The notes beneath the pieces are model-generated. The model was not told the DNA's origin, did not search any database, and saw nothing but the letters and a program-made list of their open reading frames with translations. From Candidatus Vallotiella adelgis (lineage in GTDB: Bacteria; Pseudomonadota; Gammaproteobacteria; Burkholderiales; Burkholderiaceae), in contig NZ_CP047396.1 of NCBI RefSeq assembly GCF_020541305.1, positions 248,001-312,000 on the forward strand: a stretch of DNA of 64,000 nt, given 5' to 3'. Of the stretch, positions 34,864 through 46,256 are shown piece after piece (position 1 is the first letter of the stretch; each line of letters begins with the position of its first letter). A program made the translations under genes and the position numbers.

Positions 34864-35631
34864 ATGCGACTAATTAAGACACCAGCGAAATCCGGCTATG
34901 TCTGGTTCCGCCAAGGTATCTGGCTTTTCAGCAAGAGCCCTCTGACCTTCCTGACAATTTTCTTTACCTATTTTGTCTCGATGCTGCTCGTCACCCATCT
35001 ACCGATAGTTGGTTCCATGCTATGGCTGATACTTGTACCGAGCTTATTCGTTGGGTTTATGAGTATATGCCGCGATGTGATTGCTGGTCATCATGTGTTA
35101 CCTCTCGCGTTATTTACCAGCTTTCGCGTACATCGTAGTGATGTCATACGACAGCTATTTAAGCTCGGTCTAATCTATCTCGGGCTAATTACTGCAAGCT
35201 TATCTATAATGTCGCTAATTCACGGTGGATCGCTGATCAAAACTATTGTTAGCGAGTTAAAGCCAAATAACGATGTCTCCACCAGTGGTATCTTTCTTTC
35301 CCATATCGCAATGGGCTTGATTATCCACGTGCCGACAATGATGCTTTTCTGGTTCGCGCCACTGCTAACCGCTTGGCATCGTGTGCCGCCAATCAAGGCA
35401 ATGTTTTTTAGCGTCGTAGCCTGTTGGTATAACCGTAGTGCGTTTCTCGTCTACCTAGCTACGTGGTTCATGCTCGTAATAGCTGTATCGCTGATGCTCG
35501 GTTTCGTGCTGAACGCCTGCGGCTTAACAAACGGTGTTCTGACTGTACTTTTGCCTGTGAGTATAATCTTGTGGGCAATGATTTACTGCTCATTTTACGC
35601 GACTTATCGCGGCTGTTTCACTATCGAATAG
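34864..35631 (+). CDS. BPSS1780-type integral membrane protein
   Basis: Conserved hypothetical membrane protein of Burkholderiaceae with no assigned function. The 255-residue product starts M-R-L-I-K-T-P-A-K-S-G-Y-V-W-F-R-Q-G, as family members do, so the ATG at 34864 is preferred over a GTG at 34843 that would overlap thrB. About six hydrophobic helices are visible, for example FLTIFFTYFVSMLLVTHLPI and YLATWFMLVIAVSLMLGFVL. It is placed directly after thrB and is likely co-transcribed. It is convergent with uvrD. Confidence 0.85.
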   Translation: MRLIKTPAKSGYVWFRQGIWLFSKSPLTFLTIFFTYFVSMLLVTHLPIVGSMLWLILVPSLFVGFMSICRDVIAGHHVLPLALFTSFRVHRSDVIRQLFKLGLIYLGLITASLSIMSLIHGGSLIKTIVSELKPNNDVSTSGIFLSHIAMGLIIHVPTMMLFWFAPLLTAWHRVPPIKAMFFSVVACWYNRSAFLVYLATWFMLVIAVSLMLGFVLNACGLTNGVLTVLLPVSIILWAMIYCSFYATYRGCFTIE

Positions 35632-35756
35632 TGCATTATTTCACTGCCTGACGCGTAATCTGTTGCAATGTGAGTGGCACAATGCGAGTGACCAGCGTTG
35701 TATCGCAGAACGGGGGGGCTATTTAACTGCATTGTTTAAAGATTGACAGTGGTTTG

Positions 35757-38126
35757 TTATATTGACCGCAATTTTGCGACTGCTAGTACAAGCCATTTCG
35801 TGCAGCGCCGATTAAATATAACTTGTGCTTTCGCGTTTTCTCCCTCTCCTTCTAATGCAGTAATCTTGCCCTCGCCGAATTTTTCGTGGAAGACGGGTTG
35901 ACCAATCCAAAAGCCACTTTTCGAAGTGCGATGCTGGTTCGAAAATGCCGGAACACGGTCATCAAAGTGCACGTTTTTCTGGCTACCACCGCCGCGGCTA
36001 GACCAATTTTTCCTCCATTTAGTAGAGTCACTAGAATTAACGCTTTTTCCCGGTTTTCCTAGGTATGGACTGTGCTCTCGCTTAGGCGAGAGCCACTTCA
36101 ATACCGCATTCGGTAATTCATCAAAGAAACGTGAACGCACGTTATAGCGTGTTTGACCATGCAGCATTCTGCTTTGGGCAAACGACAAGTAAAGTTGCTC
36201 TTTGGCGCGTGTGATTGCAACGTACATCAGGCGACGCTCTTCCTCAAGCCCATCCCGCTGGATCATACTGTTTTCATGCGGAAACAAGCCTTCTTCAAGG
36301 CCAGTAATAAAGACGGCGGAAAATTCAAGCCCCTTAGCAGCATGCACTGTCATCAATTTTACCGAGTGCTCGCTATTCTGTAGCTGATTATCGCCCGCCT
36401 CGAGCGAGGCATGCGCTAAAAAACCGGCCAGCGGCGTCATCTCGTCAGAATGCTGTGCTAGTAGATCAAGTCGTGACTCATCTAGTAGGTCCCGCCCGCC
36501 GTTATTATCCGACCACTGCAGCATCGAAACGCAGCTTTCGCTTCCCGCAGCAAGCGGAATCGGGTGCGCCGGTATATCAAGGCTATAACCCTCCTCCGAG
36601 GCGAACGCGTTAGCCGCGTTCACTAGTTCCAGCAAGTTATCAATGCGTTCCTGGCCGTCACGCTCATTAGCATAGAATTTTTCTAGTCCACTCAAGCGAA
36701 TCACCGCCTCAACCATATCTGGCAAGCTCATCACGTAGGTTTCACTACGTATCAGCTCAATCAATTCAAGAAACCTGCCAAGGGTCTGGCCGGCCTTACC
36801 GAATATATAAGGAATTGCCTCTACCATCGAGCAGTTATATAGCCGAGCAGCATCGGCTAGTTGCTCAAGCGAGCGTGCACCAATACCACGGGCTGGGAAA
36901 TTAACTACCCGAACAAATGCAGTATCATCATTTCGATTAATAATCAACCGCAGGTACGCAAGCGCATGCTTGACTTCTTGTCGCTCAAAAAAACGCAGTC
37001 CGCCATAGATCTGATATGGAATCCCGGCATTGATTAGTGTATGTTCGACTATACGAGACTGAGCGTTGCTTCGATAAAGCACCGCAATCGCGCTGAGCGA
37101 TAGGCCCGTGTCAATGAGAGCGCGGATTTCCTCGACAACCCAACTGGCTTCTTGTGAATCGGTCATTGCCCTATAGACTAACACCGGTTTTCCGTGACCA
37201 GCATCGGTACGCAGATTTTTGCCAAGACGCTTAGAATTATGTGCGATTAGCGCATTAGCGGTATCGAGAATATTGCCGTGCGAACGATAGTTTCGCTCAA
37301 GCTTGATGAGATGCTGGACGTTAAATTCGCGCTTAAAGTCGAGCATGTTTCCAACGTTAGCGCCACGAAATGCATAAATCGACTGGTCGTCGTCGCCAAC
37401 CGCAAATATTGTGTCGTTCTGCCCGGCAAGCAGCTTCAGCCACGCATATTGCAATTTATTGGTATCCTGGAACTCGTCAACTAGAATATGGTGGAATCGG
37501 GCCTGATAATGTGCCCGCAGAGCCGGGTTGTGTTGCAGCAGCTCATAGCAACGCAGCTGTAATTCTGAAAAATCGACAACCCCCTCGCGTTGGCACTGTT
37601 GTTCGTAGGCAGCATATAGCTCTACGCACTTACGATGAAAATTGTCATTCGCATCAACCTGCTCAGATCTCAAATTTTGCTCTTTCGCGTTGTTGATGAA
37701 GTACTGAAAATTCTTTGCGGAATATTTCTCGTCATCGATTTTCAGGCTCTTCATCAGCCGCTTGATTATTGACAACTGATCTGCCGCATCTAAGATCTGA
37801 AAGCTCTGTGGTAACCCAGCATCGCCGTAATGAGATCGTAGCATCCGGTTGCATAATCCATGAAATGTACCAATCCACAGGTTGCGCGTACTAACTGGCA
37901 GCATCGCCTCGAGGCGGACCAGCATCTCGTGCGCTGCCTTATTCGTAAAAGTGACAGCCAGAATGCCTGATGGGTCTGCTTTGCCGCGCGAGATTAACCA
38001 TGCAATGCGGGTAATGAGCACGCGAGTCTTTCCGCTACCTGCTCCCGCAAGAATTAGCGCGGGTTCATTGGGCAGCGTCACCGCTGCACATTGCTCTGGA
38101 TTCAGATTGGCAAGAAAATCAGACAT
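35757..38126 (-). CDS. uvrD: DNA helicase II, UvrD/PcrA type
   Basis: Superfamily 1A 3'-5' helicase acting in nucleotide-excision and mismatch repair. Motifs in order: Walker A LAGAGSGKTRVL, Ia TFTNKAAHEM, Walker B VDEFQDTN, III GDDDQSIYAFRGA, IV LERNYRSH, V LMTVHAAKGLEF and VI EERRLMYVAITRAKEQL. The frame is open for 54 codons upstream, but the family starts M-S-D-F-L-A-N-L-N-P-E-Q, so the ATG at 38126 is used (789 aa). The C-terminal Tudor-like tail (FHEKFGEGKITALEGEG) is present. It is divergent from valS. Confidence 0.95.
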   Translation of the reverse strand: MSDFLANLNPEQCAAVTLPNEPALILAGAGSGKTRVLITRIAWLISRGKADPSGILAVTFTNKAAHEMLVRLEAMLPVSTRNLWIGTFHGLCNRMLRSHYGDAGLPQSFQILDAADQLSIIKRLMKSLKIDDEKYSAKNFQYFINNAKEQNLRSEQVDANDNFHRKCVELYAAYEQQCQREGVVDFSELQLRCYELLQHNPALRAHYQARFHHILVDEFQDTNKLQYAWLKLLAGQNDTIFAVGDDDQSIYAFRGANVGNMLDFKREFNVQHLIKLERNYRSHGNILDTANALIAHNSKRLGKNLRTDAGHGKPVLVYRAMTDSQEASWVVEEIRALIDTGLSLSAIAVLYRSNAQSRIVEHTLINAGIPYQIYGGLRFFERQEVKHALAYLRLIINRNDDTAFVRVVNFPARGIGARSLEQLADAARLYNCSMVEAIPYIFGKAGQTLGRFLELIELIRSETYVMSLPDMVEAVIRLSGLEKFYANERDGQERIDNLLELVNAANAFASEEGYSLDIPAHPIPLAAGSESCVSMLQWSDNNGGRDLLDESRLDLLAQHSDEMTPLAGFLAHASLEAGDNQLQNSEHSVKLMTVHAAKGLEFSAVFITGLEEGLFPHENSMIQRDGLEEERRLMYVAITRAKEQLYLSFAQSRMLHGQTRYNVRSRFFDELPNAVLKWLSPKREHSPYLGKPGKSVNSSDSTKWRKNWSSRGGGSQKNVHFDDRVPAFSNQHRTSKSGFWIGQPVFHEKFGEGKITALEGEGENAKAQVIFNRRCTKWLVLAVAKLRSI

Positions 38127-38331
38127 GAGTAGTTTGAGGCAAAATAAGCCTGCCATTATATGACCGTAGTCAAACAAGCGTTCATCGAATGCCGCTGTAT
38201 ACAGCCCTATAGAGAAAATTGCATAAGCATGCGTTGAAGTAATCAGCACCAGCGCATCACTAGCTCCCTTATAATTAAATATAGCCATTTATTCCACCGC
38301 ATTTTCACCGTCTTTCCGGCAGATTTCGACA

Positions 38332-41193
38332 ATGAGCGATAGAAATACCAGGCTTGCAAAAAGTTTTAATCCTTCAACAATTGAGGCGTACTGGGGAGCA
38401 GAATGGGAAAGACGTGGCCACACGAAGACAACTTTAGATCCACATCGGTCCGACTTTGCAATTCATCTGCCGCCACCGAACGTAACCGGTACGCTGCACA
38501 TGGGTCATGCGTTTAATCAGACGATTATAGATGGGTTAACCCGCTACCATCGGATGCACGGCAAGAACACGTTGTGGATACCCGGCACAGACCATGCTGG
38601 CATCGCTACGCAAATCGTTGTAGAGCGTCAACTTGATGAGCAAAAGCAATCACGGCATGAATTAGGACGGGAAAGCTTTATAAAACGCGTCTGGCAGTGG
38701 AAACAGGAATCAGGATCTACGATCACGCGGCAAATTCGTCGGCTCGGCGCGTCGACTGACTGGTCGCGCGAGTATTTCACGATGGATAAGCGTATGTCTC
38801 GCGTTGTTACTGATGTGTTCGTTTGCCTCTACCAGCAAGGGTTAATCTACCGCGGAAAACGGCTTGTAAACTGGGATCCAAAGTTAAGGACCGCGGTATC
38901 TGACTTAGAAGTTGTCAGCAAGGAGGAAGACGGCAAGCTCTGGTATATCCGCTATCCGCTTACTGATAGCTCAGACTACTTGACTATTGCGACCACACGA
39001 CCAGAAACAATGCTCGGTGATGTTGCAGTGATGGTGCATCCGCAAGACGCGCGTTATGCAGCATTAGTCGGTAAAACCGTTATATTACCATTAGTTGGAC
39101 GCGAAATCCCGGTGATCGCTGACAACTATGTGAAGCGCGAGTTTGGCACCGGCGCCGTTAAGGTCACGCCAGCGCACGATTTTAACGATTACCAGATCGG
39201 GAAACGCCACGGATTGCCCCAAATCACTGTGTTCACGCTCGACGCAAAGATTAACGAAAATTCGCCAGCTGCTTACCGTGGTTTAGATCGTTTCGATGCA
39301 CGCACGCGCATCGTCTCAGATCTAAATACTCTTGGACTACTCGAGTCGGTTAAACCGCACCGGATACTTGTGTCGAGTAGTGATCGTACACAATCCATCA
39401 TCGAGCCGATGCTTACTGATCAATGGTTTGTCGCAACAAGCCGGCCAGCGCCTAAAGACACGCTGTATCCAGGAAAGTCGATTGCGCAAACTGCCTTAGA
39501 TGCAGTGCGGTTTGGCCATATTAAATTTGTACCGGAAAATTGGACCACTACATACTATCAGTGGCTGGAAAACATCGAAGACTGGTGTATCTCACGCCAA
39601 CTCTGGTGGGGCCATCAGATTCCAGCCTGGTATGCAGATAATGGCCAGGTTTTCGTCGCACACAGTGAAGCCAATGCTCTTCAACAGGCCCGTATGCAAG
39701 GCTATAGCGGTACGCTTAAACGCGACGAGGATGTGCTTGATACCTGGTTCTCATCTGCGCTTGTACCGTTCTCATCGCTGGGATGGCCAAAATTGACGCC
39801 GGAACTCGAGCACTTCCTTCCGTCAACAGTGCTAGTGACGGGTTTCGACATCATCTTTTTCTGGATTGCTAGAATGGTGATGATGACCACTCATTTCACT
39901 GGAAAAGTTCCGTTTCATACCGTGTATGTACACGGCTTAGTTTGTGATACCGAAGGCCAAAAGATGTCTAAAAGCCGCGGTAATACCCTTGATCCAATCG
40001 ATATTATTGATGGCATTAGCCTAGAGACACTCGTCAATAAACGCATAACTGGGTTGATGAAACCAGAGCAGGCAGCATCGATTGCGAAAAAGACACGCCA
40101 GGCCTTCCCAAGGGGGATTCTTGCCCATGGCGCTGATGCGCTACGCTGCACCATGGCGTCGATGGCTACGCTTGGGCGTAACGCAAATTTTGATCTAGCA
40201 CGCTGCGAGGGGTATCGGAACTTTTGCAACAAATTATGGAATGCCACACGCTTTGTGTTAATGAATTGCGAGGGGCATGATTGCGGTATCGTGATGCCTC
40301 AAAGCGATTGTAGGCTGCATAATATGCTCGACTTCTCGCTGGTCGATCGGTGGCTGATATCGCTGTTGCAACGGGTTAAGGCGGACCTCGAAAAAGGCTT
40401 TTCTGACTACCGTTTCGATAATATCGTAAACACAGTTTACAAATTTGTCTGGGATGAGTATTGCGACTGGTACGTCGAATTGGCAAAAGTTCAGTTGAAG
40501 AATGGAACGCTAGCGCAGCAGCGGTGCACGCGGCGCACTTTGCTCAGAGTGCTTGAGACAATCCTGCGACTCTCGCACCCGTTGATGCCGTTTATTACCG
40601 AGGCACTATGGCAAAAAGTCGCACCGCTGGCTGGTCGGTATCCAGCCGGAACCGAAACCGGCGATGCCTCTGTGATGGTACAACCCTATCCGCGAAGCAT
40701 CCTGGCGAAAATCGATGTGCAGGCAGAACAGTGGATGACCGAACTAAAGGAAGTAATTGATGCATGTCGTAATTTACGTGGCGAAATGAACCTATCGCCC
40801 ACTATCCGAGTACCACTACTGGTAGGCGGGGACGCTGTTCGCTTGCGTGAATTTGCACCTTATATGCAAGCTCTTGCGCGATTATCAGAAGTCAGAGTGC
40901 TAGAAGACGAAGCTGCGCTCGATCAACAGGCGTATGGCGCACCTGTTGCTATTGTCGGCTCGAACAAGTTGGTATTGAAAGTAGAGGTTGACGTTGCAGC
41001 TGAACATGATCGATTAACTCGAGAAATCCACCGTATCAACGGTGAACTGGCCAAATGTCATGCCAAATTAAATAATAAGCCATTCTTAGACCACGCGCCA
41101 GCTGCCATCATTGACCAGGAGCGCAAGAGATTAGAAGATTCTAAGTTTATATTAAAAAAATTAACCATTCAACTCGAGCGGCTTCAGATATAG
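38332..41193 (+). CDS. valS: valyl-tRNA synthetase
   Basis: Class I synthetase that charges tRNA-Val and edits mischarged threonine. The HIGH signature is in [13 protein letters not shown], the CP1 editing domain contains [20 protein letters not shown], and KMSKS is in [13 protein letters not shown]. The C-terminal coiled-coil ([19 protein letters not shown]) that binds tRNA is intact. Full length at 953 aa. The ATG at 38332 lies 205 bp from the divergent uvrD start. Shine-Dalgarno is weak. Confidence 0.97.
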   Translation: MSDRNTRLAKSFNPSTIEAYWGAEWERRGHTKTTLDPHRSDFAIHLPPPNVTGTLHMGHAFNQTIIDGLTRYHRMHGKNTLWIPGTDHAGIATQIVVERQLDEQKQSRHELGRESFIKRVWQWKQESGSTITRQIRRLGASTDWSREYFTMDKRMSRVVTDVFVCLYQQGLIYRGKRLVNWDPKLRTAVSDLEVVSKEEDGKLWYIRYPLTDSSDYLTIATTRPETMLGDVAVMVHPQDARYAALVGKTVILPLVGREIPVIADNYVKREFGTGAVKVTPAHDFNDYQIGKRHGLPQITVFTLDAKINENSPAAYRGLDRFDARTRIVSDLNTLGLLESVKPHRILVSSSDRTQSIIEPMLTDQWFVATSRPAPKDTLYPGKSIAQTALDAVRFGHIKFVPENWTTTYYQWLENIEDWCISRQLWWGHQIPAWYADNGQVFVAHSEANALQQARMQGYSGTLKRDEDVLDTWFSSALVPFSSLGWPKLTPELEHFLPSTVLVTGFDIIFFWIARMVMMTTHFTGKVPFHTVYVHGLVCDTEGQKMSKSRGNTLDPIDIIDGISLETLVNKRITGLMKPEQAASIAKKTRQAFPRGILAHGADALRCTMASMATLGRNANFDLARCEGYRNFCNKLWNATRFVLMNCEGHDCGIVMPQSDCRLHNMLDFSLVDRWLISLLQRVKADLEKGFSDYRFDNIVNTVYKFVWDEYCDWYVELAKVQLKNGTLAQQRCTRRTLLRVLETILRLSHPLMPFITEALWQKVAPLAGRYPAGTETGDASVMVQPYPRSILAKIDVQAEQWMTELKEVIDACRNLRGEMNLSPTIRVPLLVGGDAVRLREFAPYMQALARLSEVRVLEDEAALDQQAYGAPVAIVGSNKLVLKVEVDVAAEHDRLTREIHRINGELAKCHAKLNNKPFLDHAPAAIIDQERKRLEDSKFILKKLTIQLERLQI

Positions 41194-41298
41194 GCGCAGG
41201 GTTATCAGTAATAGGAGGGCAATTATTTTTATCGCACTATCTATTTTCCCAATATCGGGCCAACGTAGTACAACCGGAAGCGAACAGGGTAATTGAAG

Positions 41299-42180
41299 AT
41301 GCTCAAAGTTACTAAGGCAGTATTTCCTGTAGCAGGTCTTGGCACGCGGTTCCTCCCAGCCACAAAAGCCAGCCCGAAAGAAATGCTTCCAGTGGTTGAC
41401 AAGCCGCTGATTCAGTATGCGGTTGAAGAGGCTATTTCCGCAGGAATCACTGAAATGATTTTCGTAACGGGACGAAGCAAACGCGCTATCGAAGATCATT
41501 TCGATAAGTCGTATGAAATAGAATCAGAACTTGAGGCTCGCGGCAAGGATAAGCTACTCGAGTTAGTGCGCGGTATTAAGCCCAGCCATGTGGACTGCTT
41601 TTATGTTCGCCAGCCTGCAGCACTTGGGCTCGGGCATGCGGTACTATGCGCAGAAAAGCTTGTCGGTGACAATCCGTTCACGGTCATTCTTGCCGACGAT
41701 CTGCTATATGGTCGACCGCCTGTGATGCAGCAGATGATCGAGGTATTCGAGCATTATCATAGTTCGGTAATCGGCATCGAAGAAGTGCCACACCAAGAAA
41801 CAAAGTCTTATGGCATTGTTGATGGAAAAGAATGGGAGGATAGTATTGTCAAGATGTCGGGAATTGTAGAGAAGCCGGAGCCGGCGGTTGCACCATCTAA
41901 TTTTGGTGTGGTCGGCCGCTATGTGCTTAGACCGCGCATCTTTAGTCACTTACGTGCGCTAAAGCCAGGTGCGGGTGGCGAATTGCAATTAACCGATGCA
42001 ATCCAGTCGCTACTCGGTGACGAGCAGGTACTCGCGTATAAATACCACGGCACGCGATTTGACTGCGGCAGTAAACTGGGCTACTTAAAGGCAACTGTTG
42101 AGTTCGCGCTGCAGCACCCGGAGGTTTGTAGCGAATTCGCGGAATACCTGCGTATCCGTTCACCAGTACTCGAAGGCTAA
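41299..42180 (+). CDS. galU: UTP-glucose-1-phosphate uridylyltransferase
   Basis: Makes UDP-glucose from UTP and glucose 1-phosphate for surface polysaccharides and lipid A or core sugars. The nucleotide-binding N-terminus ([20 protein letters not shown], then [17 protein letters not shown]) and the metal/sugar site [10 protein letters not shown] are clear. The ATG at 41299 is used in preference to the TTG two codons upstream, with a modest AGGG Shine-Dalgarno. 293 aa, full length. It follows valS by 105 bp and is convergent with the TusA-like gene 24 bp away. Confidence 0.96.
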   Translation: MLKVTKAVFPVAGLGTRFLPATKASPKEMLPVVDKPLIQYAVEEAISAGITEMIFVTGRSKRAIEDHFDKSYEIESELEARGKDKLLELVRGIKPSHVDCFYVRQPAALGLGHAVLCAEKLVGDNPFTVILADDLLYGRPPVMQQMIEVFEHYHSSVIGIEEVPHQETKSYGIVDGKEWEDSIVKMSGIVEKPEPAVAPSNFGVVGRYVLRPRIFSHLRALKPGAGGELQLTDAIQSLLGDEQVLAYKYHGTRFDCGSKLGYLKATVEFALQHPEVCSEFAEYLRIRSPVLEG

Positions 42181-42204
42181 CGTCGCATCTTTTGGCGCCT
42201 TTAC

Positions 42205-42435
42205 TCAACGCCGACGGATCAAAAATATACATGTCTTACCGTCATCAGTGCTGGCTTCGATCAGTGCGTTTTTAGTCTGCTTCGCAAACGCCGCGAAATC
42301 CGACTGCGCGCCGGGATCTGTTGCTAACACCTTCAGGATCTGGCCGCTTTGCATCTCGGCTAGCGCTTTTTTTGCGCGTAAAATTGGTAATGGGCAGTGC
42401 AACCCCCTCGCGTCGACTTCCTGGTGGACTTCCAT
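42205..42435 (-). CDS. tusA: TusA/SirA-like sulfur carrier protein
   Basis: Small sulfurtransferase fold of 76 aa. The sulfur-carrying Cys sits in the N-terminal helix motif ARGLHCPLPILRAKKAL, and the rest (GQILKVLATDPGAQSDFAAF) matches the family. TusA relays sulfur for 2-thiouridine in tRNA or for other thiolation. The other Tus proteins are not in this window, so the physiological role is inferred. It is convergent with galU. A perfect hairpin with a GAAA loop lies 133 bp upstream of the start. Confidence 0.9.
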   Translation of the reverse strand: MEVHQEVDARGLHCPLPILRAKKALAEMQSGQILKVLATDPGAQSDFAAFAKQTKNALIEASTDDGKTCIFLIRRR

Positions 42436-43595
42436 CGAATTTTTACCATTAAAACTAAACGCAATGCACAGGTCTGCACTGCTTTCGGATGATATCGGGA
42501 ACGACGCTGTTCTGCATCGTCGATGTTCTAGCTAGGTTATAGCTTAATCATACTATTTCGCTTTATAGTTTTCAGTGAAAACTGAAAACCTAGCAATTAT
42601 TAAAATATGTAAAGCTGTATGACCTACACTCAGGCAATAACCCATGTTTACTGTTCCACACAAGCCCCATACAATAGGGAATATATTTGCCTTCACAGCT
42701 TCACGGATATATATACTCGAAAAAGTAGTCTATAAAGTAACCGGAATACTACTAAGCTTTATCTGCATTGGCAATGGAGTGTGCCGAACATGCATTTACA
42801 ATGCAATATCTTATTTGATATAGAGATCACCTACCGCTCTACATGCTATTGTAGTTTGATGGGAGGGTACTCCGATTAATTAGGACGGACAATATTCTAG
42901 CGGACATTAGACAGACTACGCAACAGGGGAAATGATTTCAGCGCGTTGTTTACATTCGCATCGATACGTACACAGATTCTTGCTGTATCTACCGGCAGCA
43001 CTAACAGACTCTTTACCAGAATGGAAATCCGGTCTTAGAGTCAAGCATTCTATCTATGTATTGTGCGGGATTAGTAGAAGAGTCTTCTCCACTGTCATCA
43101 TAAAATTAGCGCTGTGATAGTTTCTTCCTGACCATAGTAGTCTTCTGTATATAGCTAAAGCAGAAGAATTAGTGCTGGCTATACTGCTTAGTGCTCTGCC
43201 ATAATATGAGAGAGCATACAATAACATATGCTCAAACTCACATACGGCACTCGATTATGCCAAAGTAACTACTTGAGAAACTTATGTGAATTGTTACTTG
43301 CGACAATGTACTGATCTTCCCAGTCGCAGGGTGCTCTGATCACCATACTGTAGTGTATAGGTCACAAGCTCTATTATCGCGCATATGCTGAGCGCTGATG
43401 CTACTTTCATAGGTATACATAGGTATGTGTCATCTGTCGTTAAAAGGGTGTGCGATACATGCTTGAGCTGACTTTATTATAGAAACTATTGTGATGTTAG
43501 TCGATATACCACATTGATTACATTTACGAGAACTACTTAGCGCTTCCATGACTGTTTTTCTCAGTATTCCGAGCTGGAAGCAGGCTATTGTACTG
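42436..43595. other. gene-free spacer between tusA and alaS
   Basis: About 1.16 kb. Apart from the hairpin at 42568-42589 and a short direct repeat (CATAGGTAT twice near 43410-43426), nothing is recognisable. A 61-codon frame at 42932-43117 lacks support. Confidence 0.58.
42568..42589. other. perfect 9-bp hairpin with GAAA tetraloop
   Basis: Arms GTTTTCAGT and ACTGAAAAC close a GAAA tetraloop, a stable RNA fold when read on the plus strand. It lies upstream of tusA on the opposite strand to any transcript I can assign, so its role is unknown. Confidence 0.65.
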
Positions 43596-46256
43596 CTAAC
43601 TCGACACAGATCGGTTATTGTGCGACGTACTTACCAGGTGGGTTTGGATCCATGCTCTAACACTGGATAGTGCCGCTGGTAGCTTCGATGGATCGGTACC
43701 GCCAGCTCGCGCTATATTTGAACAGCCACCACCTTTTCCACCAACCTGCTTAGCAACAAAGTTAACTAACTCGTCAGCGTGAATCTTTTTGCTTACATCG
43801 GTTGTCACGCCAGCAATCAGGCTGACCTTCAAGGAGTCGACACTCGCCAGCACGACTGCTGCATGCTTCAGCCTGTCCTTCAGCTTATCAAGCATATGAC
43901 GCAGCGTTTTCGCATCAGCGACTTCAAGCTGGGCTGTTAACACATACACGCCCGCTACGTCGACTGCCTGGCTGGCTAACTCGTCGGCCTGGCCCAATGC
44001 AACCTTTGATTTGATTTGCGCCAGCTCTCTTTTCAGGGCTTTAAGCTGATCCCAAACCTGTGCGATGCGTGGAGCAAGCAGTGCTGGCTGGATATGCAGT
44101 ACCTCGGAAGCCTCCGCGAGCGTTATCTCTAAACTCTGCACATAACGCACCGCGTTGTCTCCGGTCATTGCTTCGATGCGACGAATTCCTGCTGCAACTC
44201 CCCCCTCAAATATAATCTTAAAAAAACCTATATCACCAGTACGCTGTACATGTGTTCCACCGCACAACTCTCGCGAAAAGCCCAGGTCGAACACACGGAC
44301 CTCGTCGTCATACTTTTCGTCGAATAGCGATATTGCGCCCAACTGAACTGCATCGTTGAACGGCATCACCCGCGAGATACCTGCCGAATTGGTAAAAATC
44401 TCGGCATTGACTAACACCTCGATTTTATGGATTTCATCGTGACTAAGTGGAGCATGATGCGAGAAATCGAAACGGGTTTTTTCTGGATCAACTAGCGAGC
44501 CTTTTTGTTGTACATGCGGACCTAACAGCTCACGTAATGCCTGGTGCATTAAGTGTGTCGCAGAGTGATTACGCGAGGTACGTGCGCGCCGATCAGCATT
44601 AATATGAGCGCTAACGACATCGCCGACTCTTAGCTCGCCATGCTCAACAGCACCACGGTGGCCAACTACATTAGTCCGGATTTTCAACGTATCGGACACT
44701 GAAAAGCGCATTGTGGAATTTCTGATTGTTCCCTGGTCACCGACTTGGCCACCCGACTCTGCATAGAAAGACGTCTGATTTAGAACAACTATACCTTGCT
44801 GGCCAACCCCTAGCGATGACACTGCTTTAGTATCAGCATAAACCGCAATAACTTTAGCATGCTCTAATACGTGTTTTTCGTATCCGTGAAATGTTGTTTT
44901 ATTACCCCTATAGTCAAGCGTTTTAGCTGTTCGGAACTGGCTAACTAACCGCGCTTGCGCACGCTGTCGCTTCATTGCTTCGTCAAATTCTAGCTTGTTA
45001 ACGCTGATGCCTCGCTCACGGCACACGTCCTCTGTCAAATCTAGAGGAAAACCATACGTATCGTGAAGCTTGAATGCAAGTTCACCGTTAAGCACTTTTG
45101 CATTATGCGAAAGGAGTTTCGACAACGCGGCGTCTATAATCGACATCCCATGCTCAATCGTTTCAGAGAACCGTTCCTCTTCGTGGCGCAGCACATCGAT
45201 GATGTGCTGTTGTGCTGCCTGTAGTTCCGGATATACCCTACCCATCTCGTCGGCTAAATCTTTGACTAGCCGATGAAAGAACGAGTGCTTATGGCCAAGC
45301 TTATAGCCGTGGCGGATGGCGCGCCGCACAATACGGCGCAGCACGTAGCCCCGACCTTCATTGCTCGGCATCACCCCATCGACGATTATAAAGCTACATG
45401 CGCGAATATGGTCAGCAATTACCTTCAATGAGTTGTGCGCGAGATCCGATACACCAGTTTCGCGAGCTGCCGCAGAAATTAGTTGTTTGAATAGATCTAT
45501 CTCATAGTTACTGTGCGCGTGTTGCAATACCGCAGCAAGCCGCTCTAGACCCATTCCAGTATCAACGCACGGCTTTGGCAAAAGCGTCAGGTGGCCTCGA
45601 GAATCGCGGTTAAATTGCATAAACACGAGGTTCCATATCTCAATGAAGCGCTCACCATCCTCGTCGACTGATTTTGGTGGCCCGCCCAATACTCTCGGGC
45701 CGTGATCATAAAAGATTTCCGAGCATGGTCCACATGGACCAGTATCGGCCATTTGCCAAAAATTATCCGAGGCATAGCGCGCGCCCTTGTTATCATCTAT
45801 GCGAATAATCTGATTAAGCGGCACGCCGATCTCTTTTGCCCATACGTTGTAGGTCTCTTCATCTTCGTGGTAGACGGTCACGGTCAGCTTCTCTGGCGGT
45901 AATCGGTAGACGCATGTGAGAAGCTCCCACGCATAGTGAATCGCGTCGCTTTTGAAATAATCACCGAATGAGAAATTGCCTAGCATTTCAAAGAACGTAT
46001 GGTGTCTAGCGGTATAGCCGACGTTCTCCAGGTCATTATGCTTACCGCCGGCCCGAACGCTGCGCTGCACGGTTGTAGCCCGCGAGTATGGCCGCGTCTC
46101 AGTACCCAAAAAAACGTCCTTAAACTGCACCATGCCAGAGTTAGTGAATAGCAATGTTGGATCATTTGTAGGCACTAAGCTCGAGGAGCGAACAATTGTA
46201 TGGCCCTTCGATGCAAAGAACTGCAGGAACTTCTCACGGATTTCAGCGGCTCTCAT
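43596..46256 (-). CDS. alaS: alanyl-tRNA synthetase
   Basis: Charges tRNA-Ala and clears Ser/Gly mischarging. The 886-aa protein has a catalytic domain starting [18 protein letters not shown] with motif [13 protein letters not shown], a tRNA-recognition middle, and an editing domain with zinc ligands in [16 protein letters not shown] and [13 protein letters not shown]. The C-terminal C-Ala domain has the glycine-rich [16 protein letters not shown]. The ATG at 46256 matches the family start. It stands alone between two long spacers. Confidence 0.97.
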   Translation of the reverse strand: MRAAEIREKFLQFFASKGHTIVRSSSLVPTNDPTLLFTNSGMVQFKDVFLGTETRPYSRATTVQRSVRAGGKHNDLENVGYTARHHTFFEMLGNFSFGDYFKSDAIHYAWELLTCVYRLPPEKLTVTVYHEDEETYNVWAKEIGVPLNQIIRIDDNKGARYASDNFWQMADTGPCGPCSEIFYDHGPRVLGGPPKSVDEDGERFIEIWNLVFMQFNRDSRGHLTLLPKPCVDTGMGLERLAAVLQHAHSNYEIDLFKQLISAAARETGVSDLAHNSLKVIADHIRACSFIIVDGVMPSNEGRGYVLRRIVRRAIRHGYKLGHKHSFFHRLVKDLADEMGRVYPELQAAQQHIIDVLRHEEERFSETIEHGMSIIDAALSKLLSHNAKVLNGELAFKLHDTYGFPLDLTEDVCRERGISVNKLEFDEAMKRQRAQARLVSQFRTAKTLDYRGNKTTFHGYEKHVLEHAKVIAVYADTKAVSSLGVGQQGIVVLNQTSFYAESGGQVGDQGTIRNSTMRFSVSDTLKIRTNVVGHRGAVEHGELRVGDVVSAHINADRRARTSRNHSATHLMHQALRELLGPHVQQKGSLVDPEKTRFDFSHHAPLSHDEIHKIEVLVNAEIFTNSAGISRVMPFNDAVQLGAISLFDEKYDDEVRVFDLGFSRELCGGTHVQRTGDIGFFKIIFEGGVAAGIRRIEAMTGDNAVRYVQSLEITLAEASEVLHIQPALLAPRIAQVWDQLKALKRELAQIKSKVALGQADELASQAVDVAGVYVLTAQLEVADAKTLRHMLDKLKDRLKHAAVVLASVDSLKVSLIAGVTTDVSKKIHADELVNFVAKQVGGKGGGCSNIARAGGTDPSKLPAALSSVRAWIQTHLVSTSHNNRSVSS

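Noticed and set aside
38127-38288. 54-codon N-terminal extension of UvrD
   Set aside because: Not conserved in the family, which starts at M-S-D-F-L; it runs through the valS-uvrD promoter region.
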